This document shows, piece by piece, positions 1 to 5,633 of a stretch of DNA of 5,633 bases (positions are counted from its first letter, which is position 1; every line of letters begins with the position of its first letter). The notes beneath the pieces are model-generated. The model ran no database searches. It worked only from the letters and a program-made list of their open reading frames with translations, and had not been told where the DNA came from. Source of the stretch: Acidobacteriota bacterium. Lineage in GTDB: Bacteria > Acidobacteriota > Terriglobia > Terriglobales > Acidobacteriaceae. Where the stretch lies: NCBI GenBank assembly GCA_021851465.1, contig JAJZDL010000183.1, positions 1-5,633 of the forward strand, written 5' to 3'. Both the position numbers and the translations under genes were made by a program.

Positions 1-30
1 GCCCAACAGGACCCCACCCTCCGCCGTCCC

Positions 31-1053
31 ATGCCCTTCAAGCGCCGCTGCAAGGCCGCCGCGCGCAAGCTCCGCGAGCTGCGCTCCATCGCCTCCGCCC
101 TGCTCTCCACCGGCCATCCCTACATGGCGCACATCATCCCCATGCGCCGATGCAACCTCGCCTGCACCTACTGCAACGAGTTCGACGACGTATCCGAACC
201 CGTGCCCATCGACGAGATGCTCCGCCGCATCGACGAGCTGGGCCGCCTCGGCGCCTCGGTCATCACCATCTCCGGCGGCGAACCGCTGCTGCACCCCGAG
301 CTCGACCGCATCATCGCCCGCATCCGCCGCACCGGGGCCATCGCCGGCATGATCACCAACGGCTATCTCCTCATGCCCGAGCGCATCCAGCGCCTCAACC
401 GCGCCGGCCTCGACCACATGCAGATCTCCATCGACAACGTCCTCCCCGACGAAGTCTCCAAAAAAAGCCTCAAGGTGCTCGACGCCAAGCTGCGGATGCT
501 GGCCACCCACGCGGACTTCCACGTCAACATCAACTCCGTCGTCGGCGGCGGCGTCGCCCATCCCACCGACGCACTCACCGTATCCGAGCGCGCCCTCGCC
601 CTCGGCTTCTCCTCCACCATCGGCATCATCCACGATGGCAGCGGACAACTCAAGCCCCTCGGCGCGGAGGAGCGCACCGTCTGGGACAAAGTGCGCCGCC
701 TCACCCGCCGCAGCTACTCTCGCTTCAACCACTTTCAGGAGGCCATCGCCAACGGTCAGCCCAACGACTGGCGATGCCGCGCGGGCGCGCGCTACCTCTA
801 TATCTGCGAGTTCGGCCTCGTCCACTACTGCTCGCAGCAGCGCGGCTACCCAGGTATCCCCCTCGCCCACTACGGCAAGGCAGACCTCCGTCGCGAGTTC
901 CTCACAGAAAAAAGCTGCGCCCCCAACTGCACCATCAGTTGCGTCCACCAGGTCAGCTACATCGACCACTGGCGCGCCCCGCAGACCGCGCACACCACCC
1001 CCGGCGGTGCGCACGGCACCGGCTCCGACGCCGACCTGGTACAACTCGACTGA
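31..1053 (+). CDS. Radical SAM protein with C-terminal SPASM/twitch-like cysteines
   Basis: This 340-residue protein belongs to the radical SAM superfamily, which cleaves S-adenosylmethionine at a [4Fe-4S] cluster to start radical chemistry; the substrate is unknown. The cluster motif CNLACTYC supplies C41, C45 and C48 (CX3CX2C). The SAM-contacting GGEP motif is at 82-85, followed by a TIM-barrel-like region (MITNGYLL at 107-114, HMQISID at 129-135). Six more cysteines lie at 249, 259, 267, 296, 300 and 304, spaced like an auxiliary Fe-S (SPASM or twitch) domain. The last 25 or so residues are low-complexity and have no recognised function. The ATG at 31 is used because it is the first ATG in the window. 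No strong ribosome binding site precedes it (AGGAC at 8-12 is distant), and the frame is open to base 1, so the true start could lie upstream. It converges with the small gene at 1106-1282. Class is confident; the reaction cannot be assigned. Confidence 0.87.
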   Translation: MPFKRRCKAAARKLRELRSIASALLSTGHPYMAHIIPMRRCNLACTYCNEFDDVSEPVPIDEMLRRIDELGRLGASVITISGGEPLLHPELDRIIARIRRTGAIAGMITNGYLLMPERIQRLNRAGLDHMQISIDNVLPDEVSKKSLKVLDAKLRMLATHADFHVNINSVVGGGVAHPTDALTVSERALALGFSSTIGIIHDGSGQLKPLGAEERTVWDKVRRLTRRSYSRFNHFQEAIANGQPNDWRCRAGARYLYICEFGLVHYCSQQRGYPGIPLAHYGKADLRREFLTEKSCAPNCTISCVHQVSYIDHWRAPQTAHTTPGGAHGTGSDADLVQLD

Positions 1054-1105
1054 CCCTCAACACTGGCACCGCCTCCGCGCCCTCCAGTGCGCAAAGCAGC
1101 CCCCT

Positions 1106-1282
1106 TCACCCCTGCTTGTTGAGTCCCTGCGCAATCTCCTTCAGGAGCGCGTTCGCGCCCTCAAGGCTCTTGTCCAGGCCTCTGAGGCTTTTGACGATCA
1201 TCCACAGCACCCAGATCAGGAAGATCCAGAAGACTCCCACTGCGGGAAAGAAGATAGAAGGAATAACGGGAAACGTTGGCAA
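1106..1282 (-). CDS. Small single-span membrane protein, 58 aa
   Basis: This short hypothetical gene has a visible translation signal. The start is taken as TTG at 1282-1280, because GAGGA (1294-1290 on this strand) lies seven bases upstream. The frame stays open up to another TTG at 1354, but that start has no comparable site and would add a less hydrophobic, cysteine-containing leader. The product begins MPTFPVIPSIFFPAVG. One hydrophobic segment covers about residues 10-30 (FFPAVGVFWIFLIWVLWMIV). A basic, amphipathic, possibly coiled-coil tail at 31-58 has heptad-like leucines (SLRGLDKSLEGANALLKEI). This suggests a bitopic inner-membrane peptide. I do not recognise a named family and propose no function. 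Its stop lies 52 bases from the end of the converging radical SAM gene, and it diverges from the TolC-family gene. Supporting a real gene are the ribosome site, the coherent hydrophobic profile and the lack of any better gene on the other strand here. Confidence 0.65.
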   Translation of the reverse strand: MPTFPVIPSIFFPAVGVFWIFLIWVLWMIVKSLRGLDKSLEGANALLKEIAQGLNKQG

Positions 1283-1289
1283 GTTCGTG

Positions 1290-1294
1290 TCCTC
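1290..1294 (-). promoter_or_regulatory. Ribosome binding site setting the TTG start of the small membrane protein
   Basis: Read on the minus strand, GAGGA is followed by CACGAAC and then the TTG start. The seven-base gap is ideal. This is the main reason for choosing the shorter 58-residue product over the longer reading. Confidence 0.6.
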
Positions 1295-1306
1295 ACAAAA
1301 AAACGG

Positions 1307-1334
1307 TTGTCGGCAAACACGCAGAGCATATACC
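1307..1334 (+). promoter_or_regulatory. Possible sigma-70-type promoter for the TolC-family gene
   Basis: TTGTCG (1307-1312) and TATACC (1329-1334) match the -35 and -10 consensus hexamers at four of six positions each, with a 16-base spacer. Transcription from here would start near 1341 and give a leader of about 90 bases containing the hairpin at 1361-1386. This is a pattern match only. The same GCATATAC core could serve as a -10 on the other strand for the divergent small gene. Confidence 0.3.
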
Positions 1335-1360
1335 CGCAAGCCTTCAATGCACAATCCAGA

Positions 1361-1386
1361 AAAGTCGCCGCGCAGGGGGCGACTTT
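1361..1386. promoter_or_regulatory. Perfect 9-bp inverted repeat in the leader of the TolC-family gene
   Basis: AAAGTCGCC (1361-1369) pairs perfectly with GGCGACTTT (1378-1386) around the eight-base loop GCGCAGGG. The hairpin ends 42 bases before the GTG start of the TolC-family gene. No T-run follows on the plus strand, so it is not a normal intrinsic terminator in that direction; on the minus strand only four T follow. It could be an operator for a dimeric regulator of the efflux gene, or an mRNA leader structure. Position and symmetry are seen; the role is inferred. Confidence 0.5.
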
Positions 1387-1418
1387 GGTTCCCACAGAAG
1401 GCACGAACGATCTAAACT

Positions 1419-1423
1419 GAGAG
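1419..1423 (+). promoter_or_regulatory. Ribosome binding site before the GTG start of the TolC-family gene
   Basis: GAGAG is followed five bases later by GTG at 1429. It is the only purine-rich site ahead of a start codon that leaves a signal peptide near the N-terminus, so it decides the start of this gene. Confidence 0.5.
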
Positions 1424-1428
1424 ACAGC

Positions 1429-3036
1429 GTGGGAGCCTTCATCCAGCCGAGTCTTGCAAGCGCGCAACCGCCGCTGCGCCAGCGCCAGCACAATCGTGCC
1501 CGTCTGCGCCTGGCGCTGGTGGCGCTTGCTTGCGCCGCGCCCGGCGCTCTGGCGCACGCCCAGCAGAGTGCGTCCCTTCCCATGGCCCCCAGTGCCCTCC
1601 ATGCCGCCTCCACAGGCCGTCTGGCGGCCCAGTCACTCGCCGATCTCTCCTTCACGGCTTCACCCTTCACCGGCCACGCCTTTACCGGCCAGCCACCGCA
1701 AACCTCTTCATCCAGCACCGCCGCCAACGCCGACGCCGAGCAGCCAACCCCCGACTCGCTCCCACTCTCCCTCGACGAGGCCATCGGACGCGGCCTCCAG
1801 CGCAACCTGCAAGTCCTCCTCGCCAACCAGTCCGAGCGCGCCGTGCGCGGACAGATCTCCTCCGCCTTCTTCGAGCTGCTGCCCAACATGAAGGCCACCG
1901 CATACACCGACACGCTCGAAATCGACCTAGCCGCCATGGGCTTCAAGCCCTCCTCGCTCGCGGCCTTCGGCTTCGCCCCCAATACGATCTCCACCATCGT
2001 CAAGGTGGACACCACAAGCGCGCAGATCGGCGCCGACCAGGCTCTCTTCAACCTCCCCGACCTCTATCTCTACACCGCCGCCAAAAAGGCCGCCACCGTC
2101 GTCGCCATGAACACCCTCAACGTGCGCGGTGGCGTCGTCCAGGCGGTCTGCGCCCAATATCTCGCCGCACTCGCCGACAGCGCACAGATCGACAACGCAC
2201 AGGCCCTCGTCGCCGCGGACCGGGAGCTGCTCCGCCAGGCCACGCTCGCGCATGACGCCGGCGTCGGCTCCAACCTCGACCTGCTGCGCGCCCGCGTCCA
2301 GTTGCAGTCCGAGCAGCAGGCCCTGCTCGCCGACCGAAACGCCTTTGCCAAGGACAAGATCGCCCTCACTCGCCTCATCGGCCTGCCCGCCGGCCAGGAC
2401 CTCTCCCTCACCGACGCCATCCCCTACGCCGATCTGGCCCAGTTGCCCCTCGACCAGACCCTCGCCCTCGCCTACCAGCACCGCAAGGACCTCCTCGGCC
2501 TCCAGGCCCAGCTAGAGGTCGCACAGCGCGCGCAGAAGGCCGTCAAGTACGAGCGCCTCCCATCCCTCGCCTTCAACGGAGACTACGGCGTCCTCGGTGT
2601 GACCCACGGCAGCTACCACGGAGTCTTCACCGCCCAGGGAACGCTCAAAATCCCCCTCTTCGAGGAGGCCCGCTTCCGCGGCGAAGGCCAGGTCGCCGCC
2701 GCCCAGCAGGCCGCTCTCCTCCGCCAGATCGCATCCCTCAGGATCACCATCGACGCCCAGATCCGCGCCAGCCGCCTCGACGTCGAGTCCTCCGCCGAAC
2801 TGGTCAAGGTCGCCCGCAGCAACGTCGATCTCGCCACACAGGCGCTCTCCGACGCCCGCGACCAGTTCGCCGCCGGGGTCGCCGACGACCTCCCCGTCGT
2901 CGAGGCGCAGGCCGCCCTCGCCGCCGCGCAAAGCCAGTTCGTCGCCACACAGTTCCAGTTCAACCAGGCAAAGCTCACCCTCGCCCTCAACACCGGCGTC
3001 CTCGAAACTCAGTACAAGCACTACCTCGGCAGATAG
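1429..3036 (+). CDS. TolC-family outer-membrane efflux protein
   Basis: This 535-residue protein of the TolC/outer-membrane efflux (OEP) family would form a trimeric channel from the outer membrane through the periplasm. The start is GTG at 1429, behind GAGAG. A more upstream TTG at 1276 is open in frame but would overlap the divergent gene and bury the signal peptide. The N-terminus has basic residues near 17-27, a hydrophobic stretch (LRLALVALACAAPGALA, 26-42) and a likely signal peptidase site after AHA (42-44). A low-complexity linker rich in Ser, Thr, Pro and Ala covers 47-112. The first OEP repeat begins at LSLDEAIGRGLQRNLQVLLA (113-132), and the second at about 342 (DQTLALAYQHRKDLLGLQAQ). 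Long Ala/Gln-rich helical stretches such as 410-520 fit the family's coiled coils. An MFS exporter follows on the same strand after 130 bases. No periplasmic adaptor gene is present, so substrate and partners are unknown. The family is confident. Confidence 0.9.
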   Translation: MGAFIQPSLASAQPPLRQRQHNRARLRLALVALACAAPGALAHAQQSASLPMAPSALHAASTGRLAAQSLADLSFTASPFTGHAFTGQPPQTSSSSTAANADAEQPTPDSLPLSLDEAIGRGLQRNLQVLLANQSERAVRGQISSAFFELLPNMKATAYTDTLEIDLAAMGFKPSSLAAFGFAPNTISTIVKVDTTSAQIGADQALFNLPDLYLYTAAKKAATVVAMNTLNVRGGVVQAVCAQYLAALADSAQIDNAQALVAADRELLRQATLAHDAGVGSNLDLLRARVQLQSEQQALLADRNAFAKDKIALTRLIGLPAGQDLSLTDAIPYADLAQLPLDQTLALAYQHRKDLLGLQAQLEVAQRAQKAVKYERLPSLAFNGDYGVLGVTHGSYHGVFTAQGTLKIPLFEEARFRGEGQVAAAQQAALLRQIASLRITIDAQIRASRLDVESSAELVKVARSNVDLATQALSDARDQFAAGVADDLPVVEAQAALAAAQSQFVATQFQFNQAKLTLALNTGVLETQYKHYLGR

Positions 3037-3166
3037 CTCAATCCCCGTTTCAATCCTGCATTGCGCCCCTGTAACCTGCCGATCGCTCTAACCTACCCCT
3101 TGTCACGTTGTCCTTTCCTCCACCGATGTTGTCCATCGCCAACGAAAATATGCAACCATAGGCACC

Positions 3167-4498
3167 ATGGCAACCGGCGACATGGGGGTGCAGGAGTCGG
3201 CAACGCAGGCAGGCGCGGCCTCCGCCTTCCTCTCCCGCGACTTCCGCCTCTATCAGACCGCGCGCCTCCTCGTCATCCTCGGCGCTGAGGCGCAGGCCGT
3301 CGCCGTCGCATGGCAGATCTACCAGATCACCCATTCTGCCCTCGACCTCGGCCTCACCGGCATCGCGCTCTTCGCTCCGGTCATCCTCTTCATGCTCGCC
3401 GCCGGCCACGTCGCAGACCGCTACGACCGCCGAGCCATCATCCTCGCCTGCTACTCCCTCCAGGCCCTCTGCACCCTCGCGCTCCTGCGCTTCGCGCTGC
3501 ACCCAACCGGCCGCGTCTGGCCCATCTACGCCGTCCTCGTCTGTATCGGTACCGGCCGCGCCTTCAGCAGTCCGGCATCCGCCGCGTTCCTGCCCAGCCT
3601 CATCCCCCAGCACCACTTCGTCAACGCGGTCACCTGGGGGGCCATCGTCTTCCAGATCGCCAACATCGCCGGCCCGGCGGTCGGCGGCCTCCTCTACACC
3701 CTGCCTCTCACCGGGCCTCTCGCTCCCTGCACCGGCGCGGCCGCGGTCTACATCTTCACCCTGGCGACGCTCGTCGCCTTCCTCGTCCTCGTCGGCATGG
3801 TGCGTACAAAGCCGCTGCGCATGGTCAAAAATGCCTTCAATCTCGAGACCATGCTCGCCGGCTTCAAGTATGTACTGCGCACCCGGCTGCTGCTCGGCTC
3901 CTTCTCGCTGGATCTCTTCGCCGTCCTCCTCGGCGGGGCCACCGCGCTGATGCCCATCTTCGCCACGGAGATCCTGCACGCCGGACCGGGGGCGCTGGGC
4001 CTGCTGCGCGCCATGCCCGCGCTCGGCGCGCTGGCCGTCTCTCTGGTCATGACCGTCCGCCCCATCCGCCACAACGCAGGCCGCCTGATGCTCTCCTGCG
4101 TCGCAGTCTTCGGCGCCGCAACCATCGTCTTCGGCCTCTCCCGCACGCTCTGGATCAGCCTCCTCGCCCTGGTCGCCGTCGGCGCAAGCGACATGGTCAG
4201 CGTCGTCATCCGATCCAGCATCCTGCAACTGGCCACGCCGCCCCATATGCGTGGCCGCGTCAGCGCCGTCAACGGCCTCTTCGTCGGCGCATCCAACGAG
4301 CTGGGCGAATACGAGAGCGGCCAGACCGCCCAATGGTGGGGAGCCGTCCGCGCCGTCGTCGTCGGAGGAATCGGCTCCCTCGTCGTCACCGGCCTGGCCA
4401 GCGTCCTCTTCCCCGCCCTGCGCAACGCCGACACCCTCTCCGCCCAATCGCTCATCGAGTCCAACCGCAGCCAAAGCGCCGCCGAACCCCCCGACTAG
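3167..4498 (+). CDS. MFS exporter of the EntS-like (MFS_3) family
   Basis: This 443-residue integral inner-membrane protein is predicted to drive proton-coupled export of small molecules; the EntS branch includes the enterobactin exporter, but the substrate here is unknown. The MFS loop 2-3 motif appears as GHVADRYDRR (80-89). The stretch MRGRVSAVNGLFVGASNELG (361-380), followed by EYESG, is typical of EntS-like proteins. Many hydrophobic spans occur from residue 31 to about 416, consistent with the usual 12 helices, and a polar tail of about 25 residues follows. ATG at 3167 is chosen as the first start; TAGG lies a few bases upstream and is a weak ribosome site. A second ATG at 3182 would remove five residues. 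The 130-base gap after the TolC-family gene shows no terminator, so co-transcription is possible. The TAG stop coincides with the left boundary of a palindromic element, and the protein reads as full length. Confidence 0.9.
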   Translation: MATGDMGVQESATQAGAASAFLSRDFRLYQTARLLVILGAEAQAVAVAWQIYQITHSALDLGLTGIALFAPVILFMLAAGHVADRYDRRAIILACYSLQALCTLALLRFALHPTGRVWPIYAVLVCIGTGRAFSSPASAAFLPSLIPQHHFVNAVTWGAIVFQIANIAGPAVGGLLYTLPLTGPLAPCTGAAAVYIFTLATLVAFLVLVGMVRTKPLRMVKNAFNLETMLAGFKYVLRTRLLLGSFSLDLFAVLLGGATALMPIFATEILHAGPGALGLLRAMPALGALAVSLVMTVRPIRHNAGRLMLSCVAVFGAATIVFGLSRTLWISLLALVAVGASDMVSVVIRSSILQLATPPHMRGRVSAVNGLFVGASNELGEYESGQTAQWWGAVRAVVVGGIGSLVVTGLASVLFPALRNADTLSAQSLIESNRSQSAAEPPD

Positions 4499-4648
4499 TG
4501 TCCTGAGTCCTTCGTTCGCAGCACAAAACCAAGGGCCAAAGGCCCGATTTATACCAGCCTGGGGCGCAGCCCCAGGGTACATTTCACCTCAAAGCAGAGG
4601 GCTGAAGGCCCAACCTATTCTTAAACGAACTTCAGACTCAGGACACTA
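4496..4648. mobile_element. MITE-like palindromic element flanked by TA/CTAG
   Basis: The segment is bounded by CTAGTGTCCTGAGTC (4495-4509) and its exact reverse complement (4635-4649). Taking TA (4496-4497 and 4647-4648) as the duplicated target leaves a 149-bp element at 4498-4646. Its terminal repeats match at the first 12 bp, mismatch at four, then match again at GTTCG (4514-4518 against 4626-4630). Flanking CTAG with TA duplication is the known target preference of the IS630/Tc1-mariner group, so a non-autonomous derivative moved by such a transposase is the best guess. The element has no coding capacity. Three hairpins fill the interior. Left and right ends are seen directly; the transposase family is inferred. 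An alternative is a large REP/BIME-type palindrome. Confidence 0.75.
4533..4611. repeat. Three hairpins inside the palindromic element
   Basis: Hairpin 1 is GGGCC-AAA-GGCCC (4533-4545). Hairpin 2 is CCTGGGGC-GCA-GCCCCAGG (4558-4576), a perfect 8-bp stem with a three-base loop. Hairpin 3 is GGGCT-GAA-GGCCC (4599-4611), five pairs with one G-U wobble, closely resembling hairpin 1. With the terminal repeats paired as a base stem, an RNA or single DNA strand of the whole element would fold into a four-way, cross-like structure. Confidence 0.75.
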
Positions 4649-4725
4649 GCCCGTATTCTCACAAGCTCTGCGCCACAGAATCTATCAGTGTGGGAACCTG
4701 TCCAGAAACACTTCTTCCCATCGCA

Positions 4726-4779
4726 AATTTACGAATTGCCATTAATTTACGAATCATCATTAATGTACGAATTGTCATT
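4726..4779. repeat. Three tandem copies of an 18-bp unit
   Basis: The units are AATTTACGAATTGCCATT (4726-4743), AATTTACGAATCATCATT (4744-4761) and AATGTACGAATTGTCATT (4762-4779). They share the frame AAT-TACGAAT-CATT with a few substitutions and are far more AT-rich than the surrounding genes. The last unit merges with the start of the REP-like hairpin. Translation would give a six-residue periodic peptide, but I see no ribosome site or homology that makes this a gene. Confidence 0.8.
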
Positions 4780-4812
4780 CTGACCCTGAGCTTGTCGAAG
4801 GGGAAGAATCCC
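4774..4812. repeat. REP-like dispersed intergenic hairpin
   Basis: ATTCTGACCCT (4777-4787) pairs with AGGGGAAGAAT (4799-4809), with one two-base internal mismatch (GA opposite GA) and an eleven-base loop containing CTTGTCGA. The core, whose reverse complement reads CTTCGACAAGCTCAGGGTCA, resembles intergenic repeats I recall from many bacterial genomes, including Acidobacteriota. That is memory rather than a search. It lies between the MITE-like element and the end of the lyase remnant, with no T-run typical of a terminator. Confidence 0.6.
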
Positions 4813-4899
4813 CGTATTTCGCCGTTGCTTGTCTCCTCGTTGAGCGCCGATCCTGTAGGTTTTGGACAGCTTCTGAGATGAGCTTTCCGGCTGGTGGCT

Positions 4900-5622
4900 T
4901 CACGGAGTTTGCGTTGGCACGGCCTTGGCGACTTCGACGGCGAAGACGTAGCTTGGCCCGAGGATATTGGAGGTGAAGATGACCAGAGTTCCGTCCGGGC
5001 TGAAATGCACGTTCGGCTCCAGCTTGTAGTCCTGCCTGGCCATATTGACGAGATGCTGTGATAAGAGGGATCCTGTCCGGTTTATTCCCATCGGGATCGG
5101 GTTTTCACTCGGATTGAACAACTCGATCCACTGGCCATCCTTCGACTTAGCGACCTGGGCATAGTCTCCGCCGTCGCCGCAAAATATTTTGCCGTCGGGC
5201 GAGACGTTATAGTGAATCGACCATGCATCGCGCTGCACCGAGTACCAATGCCGCGCACCGGTGTCGGTGTTATAGCTCGCCAGATAGAAGTTCTGCCCGC
5301 GCGGGATCTGCAGGTCGTACCAGATGGTCACGCCATCCGGATCCCAGAGCTCATGGCCAGCGATCTCGTTATTCACGGTGCGCTTGTGGATTAATTGGTT
5401 CTGCGAGCCATCGGCGCGGATAGTCCATATCCGGTCCACTTTCCACCACAGCCCCTCGTGGCAATACATCAACAGGTGCGGGTTCTTCGGCGAGAACTGC
5501 ACATGGCTCACTCTTGTCCAAATTAGCGTTTGAGCGGCGGCGGTAGAGCCCTGCTACGGTTTGTGTTGAGAGACATAAACCCAGAGGAGGATCACCGTCG
5601 CCGTGATTCGAGTATCCAGCAT
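4900..5622 (-). pseudogene. Degraded oligogalacturonate lyase (PL22-like), N-terminal half missing
   Basis: The reading frame ending at 4900 encodes the C-terminal half of an oligogalacturonate lyase, a beta-propeller enzyme that splits unsaturated pectin oligomers by beta-elimination. Counting from the GTG at 5511 (203 residues), landmarks are HVQFSP (3-8), MYCHEG (15-20), GHELWDPDGV (52-61), WSIHYNVSPDG (97-107), CGDGGD (111-116) and LEPNVHFSPDG (164-174). Full-length members have about 390-430 residues, so roughly 200 are missing. Upstream, the frame continues for 14 codons (including STAAAQ) to an amber TAG at 5556-5554. Beyond it, still in frame, is ATG at 5622 with a signal-peptide-like start (MLDTRITATVILLWVYVS). 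The simplest reading is a secreted lyase that suffered an internal deletion and a nonsense mutation. A truncated protein from GTG 5511 is possible, but would lack half the propeller. Family is confident; the signal-peptide link is tentative. Confidence 0.7.
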
Positions 5623-5633
5623 TTTCAGTCAGA

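Noticed and set aside
1094..1117. AAGCAG/CTGCTT pairing between the converging genes as a bidirectional terminator
   Set aside because: It has only six pairs with a 12-base loop, overlaps the stop codon of the small gene and lacks T-runs.
150..1415. 421-codon open frame on the plus strand overlapping the radical SAM gene
   Set aside because: It is an Arg/Pro/His-rich out-of-frame reading of a confident gene, with no ribosome site or homology.
3026..3082. Inverted repeat TCGGCAG/CTGCCGA after the TolC-family gene as a terminator
   Set aside because: Seven pairs are separated by 43 bases and no T-run follows, so it does not look like an intrinsic terminator.
3050..4582. 510-codon open frame on the minus strand opposite the MFS gene
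   Set aside because: It is rich in Asp, Glu, Gly and Ala with no domain, and mirrors the C-rich third positions of the MFS gene, whose protein is clearly recognisable.
1387..4698. A 10-bp match between GGTTCCCACA (1387-1396) and its reverse complement (4689-4698)
   Set aside because: A match of this length is expected by chance in a window of this size and nothing else links the two sites.
4726..4779. Short direct repeats considered as a CRISPR array
   Set aside because: The 18-bp units abut with no spacers and no cas gene is present, so this is a simple tandem repeat.
4690..4881. Possible 63-residue protein with a six-residue repeat (NLRIAI-NLRIII-NVRIVI)
   Set aside because: The repeat is just the translation of the 18-bp tandem units, and the following LTLSLSKG stretch is the typical spurious reading of the REP-like repeat. 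No ribosome site is seen.
5585..5633. Plus-strand AGGAGG followed by GTG at 5603, as if a gene starts at the window end
   Set aside because: The spacing of 12 bases is long, only ten codons are visible, and the site overlaps the signal-peptide-like start of the lyase remnant on the other strand. Sequence beyond the window would be needed.

Overview
The window looks like chromosomal DNA of an Acidobacteriota species, probably a soil member of the Terriglobia (Granulicella/Terriglobus/Edaphobacter type). This is an inference. It rests on the very strong preference for C at third codon positions (GCC, CTC, ATC), the gene types present, and an intergenic repeat resembling ones I associate with that group. 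No rRNA, tRNA or other marker gene confirms it.

Layout: (1) Positions 31-1053, + strand: a radical SAM enzyme with a CX3CX2C cluster motif and a cysteine-rich C-terminus of the SPASM/twitch kind. (2) Positions 1106-1282, - strand: a 58-residue single-span membrane protein that starts at TTG behind a clear ribosome binding site and converges on the radical SAM gene. (3) Positions 1283-1428: a divergent intergenic region with a perfect 9-bp stem hairpin and a possible promoter. (4) Positions 1429-3036, + strand: a TolC-family outer-membrane efflux protein. (5) Positions 3167-4498, + strand: an EntS-like MFS exporter. (6) Positions 4496-4648: a compact palindromic element with terminal inverted repeats, flanked by TA/CTAG and carrying three internal hairpins. 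It looks like a MITE and sits exactly on the MFS stop codon. (7) Positions 4650-4899: non-coding DNA with three tandem 18-bp units that run into a dispersed REP-like hairpin. (8) Positions 4900-5622, - strand: a degraded oligogalacturonate lyase (PL22-like). It retains the C-terminal half of the beta-propeller and an apparent signal-peptide start, but carries an in-frame amber stop and lacks roughly the N-terminal half.

The TolC homologue and the MFS exporter may form an export module: MFS across the inner membrane, TolC across the outer membrane. No periplasmic adaptor gene lies in the window, so this link is only suggestive. The radical SAM gene and the small membrane protein have no evident link to it. 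The right-hand third is a repeat-rich, decaying region. I see no CRISPR array, no RNA gene, no transposase and no convincing new multi-gene system. The most unusual items are the MITE on the stop codon and the collapsed lyase gene.
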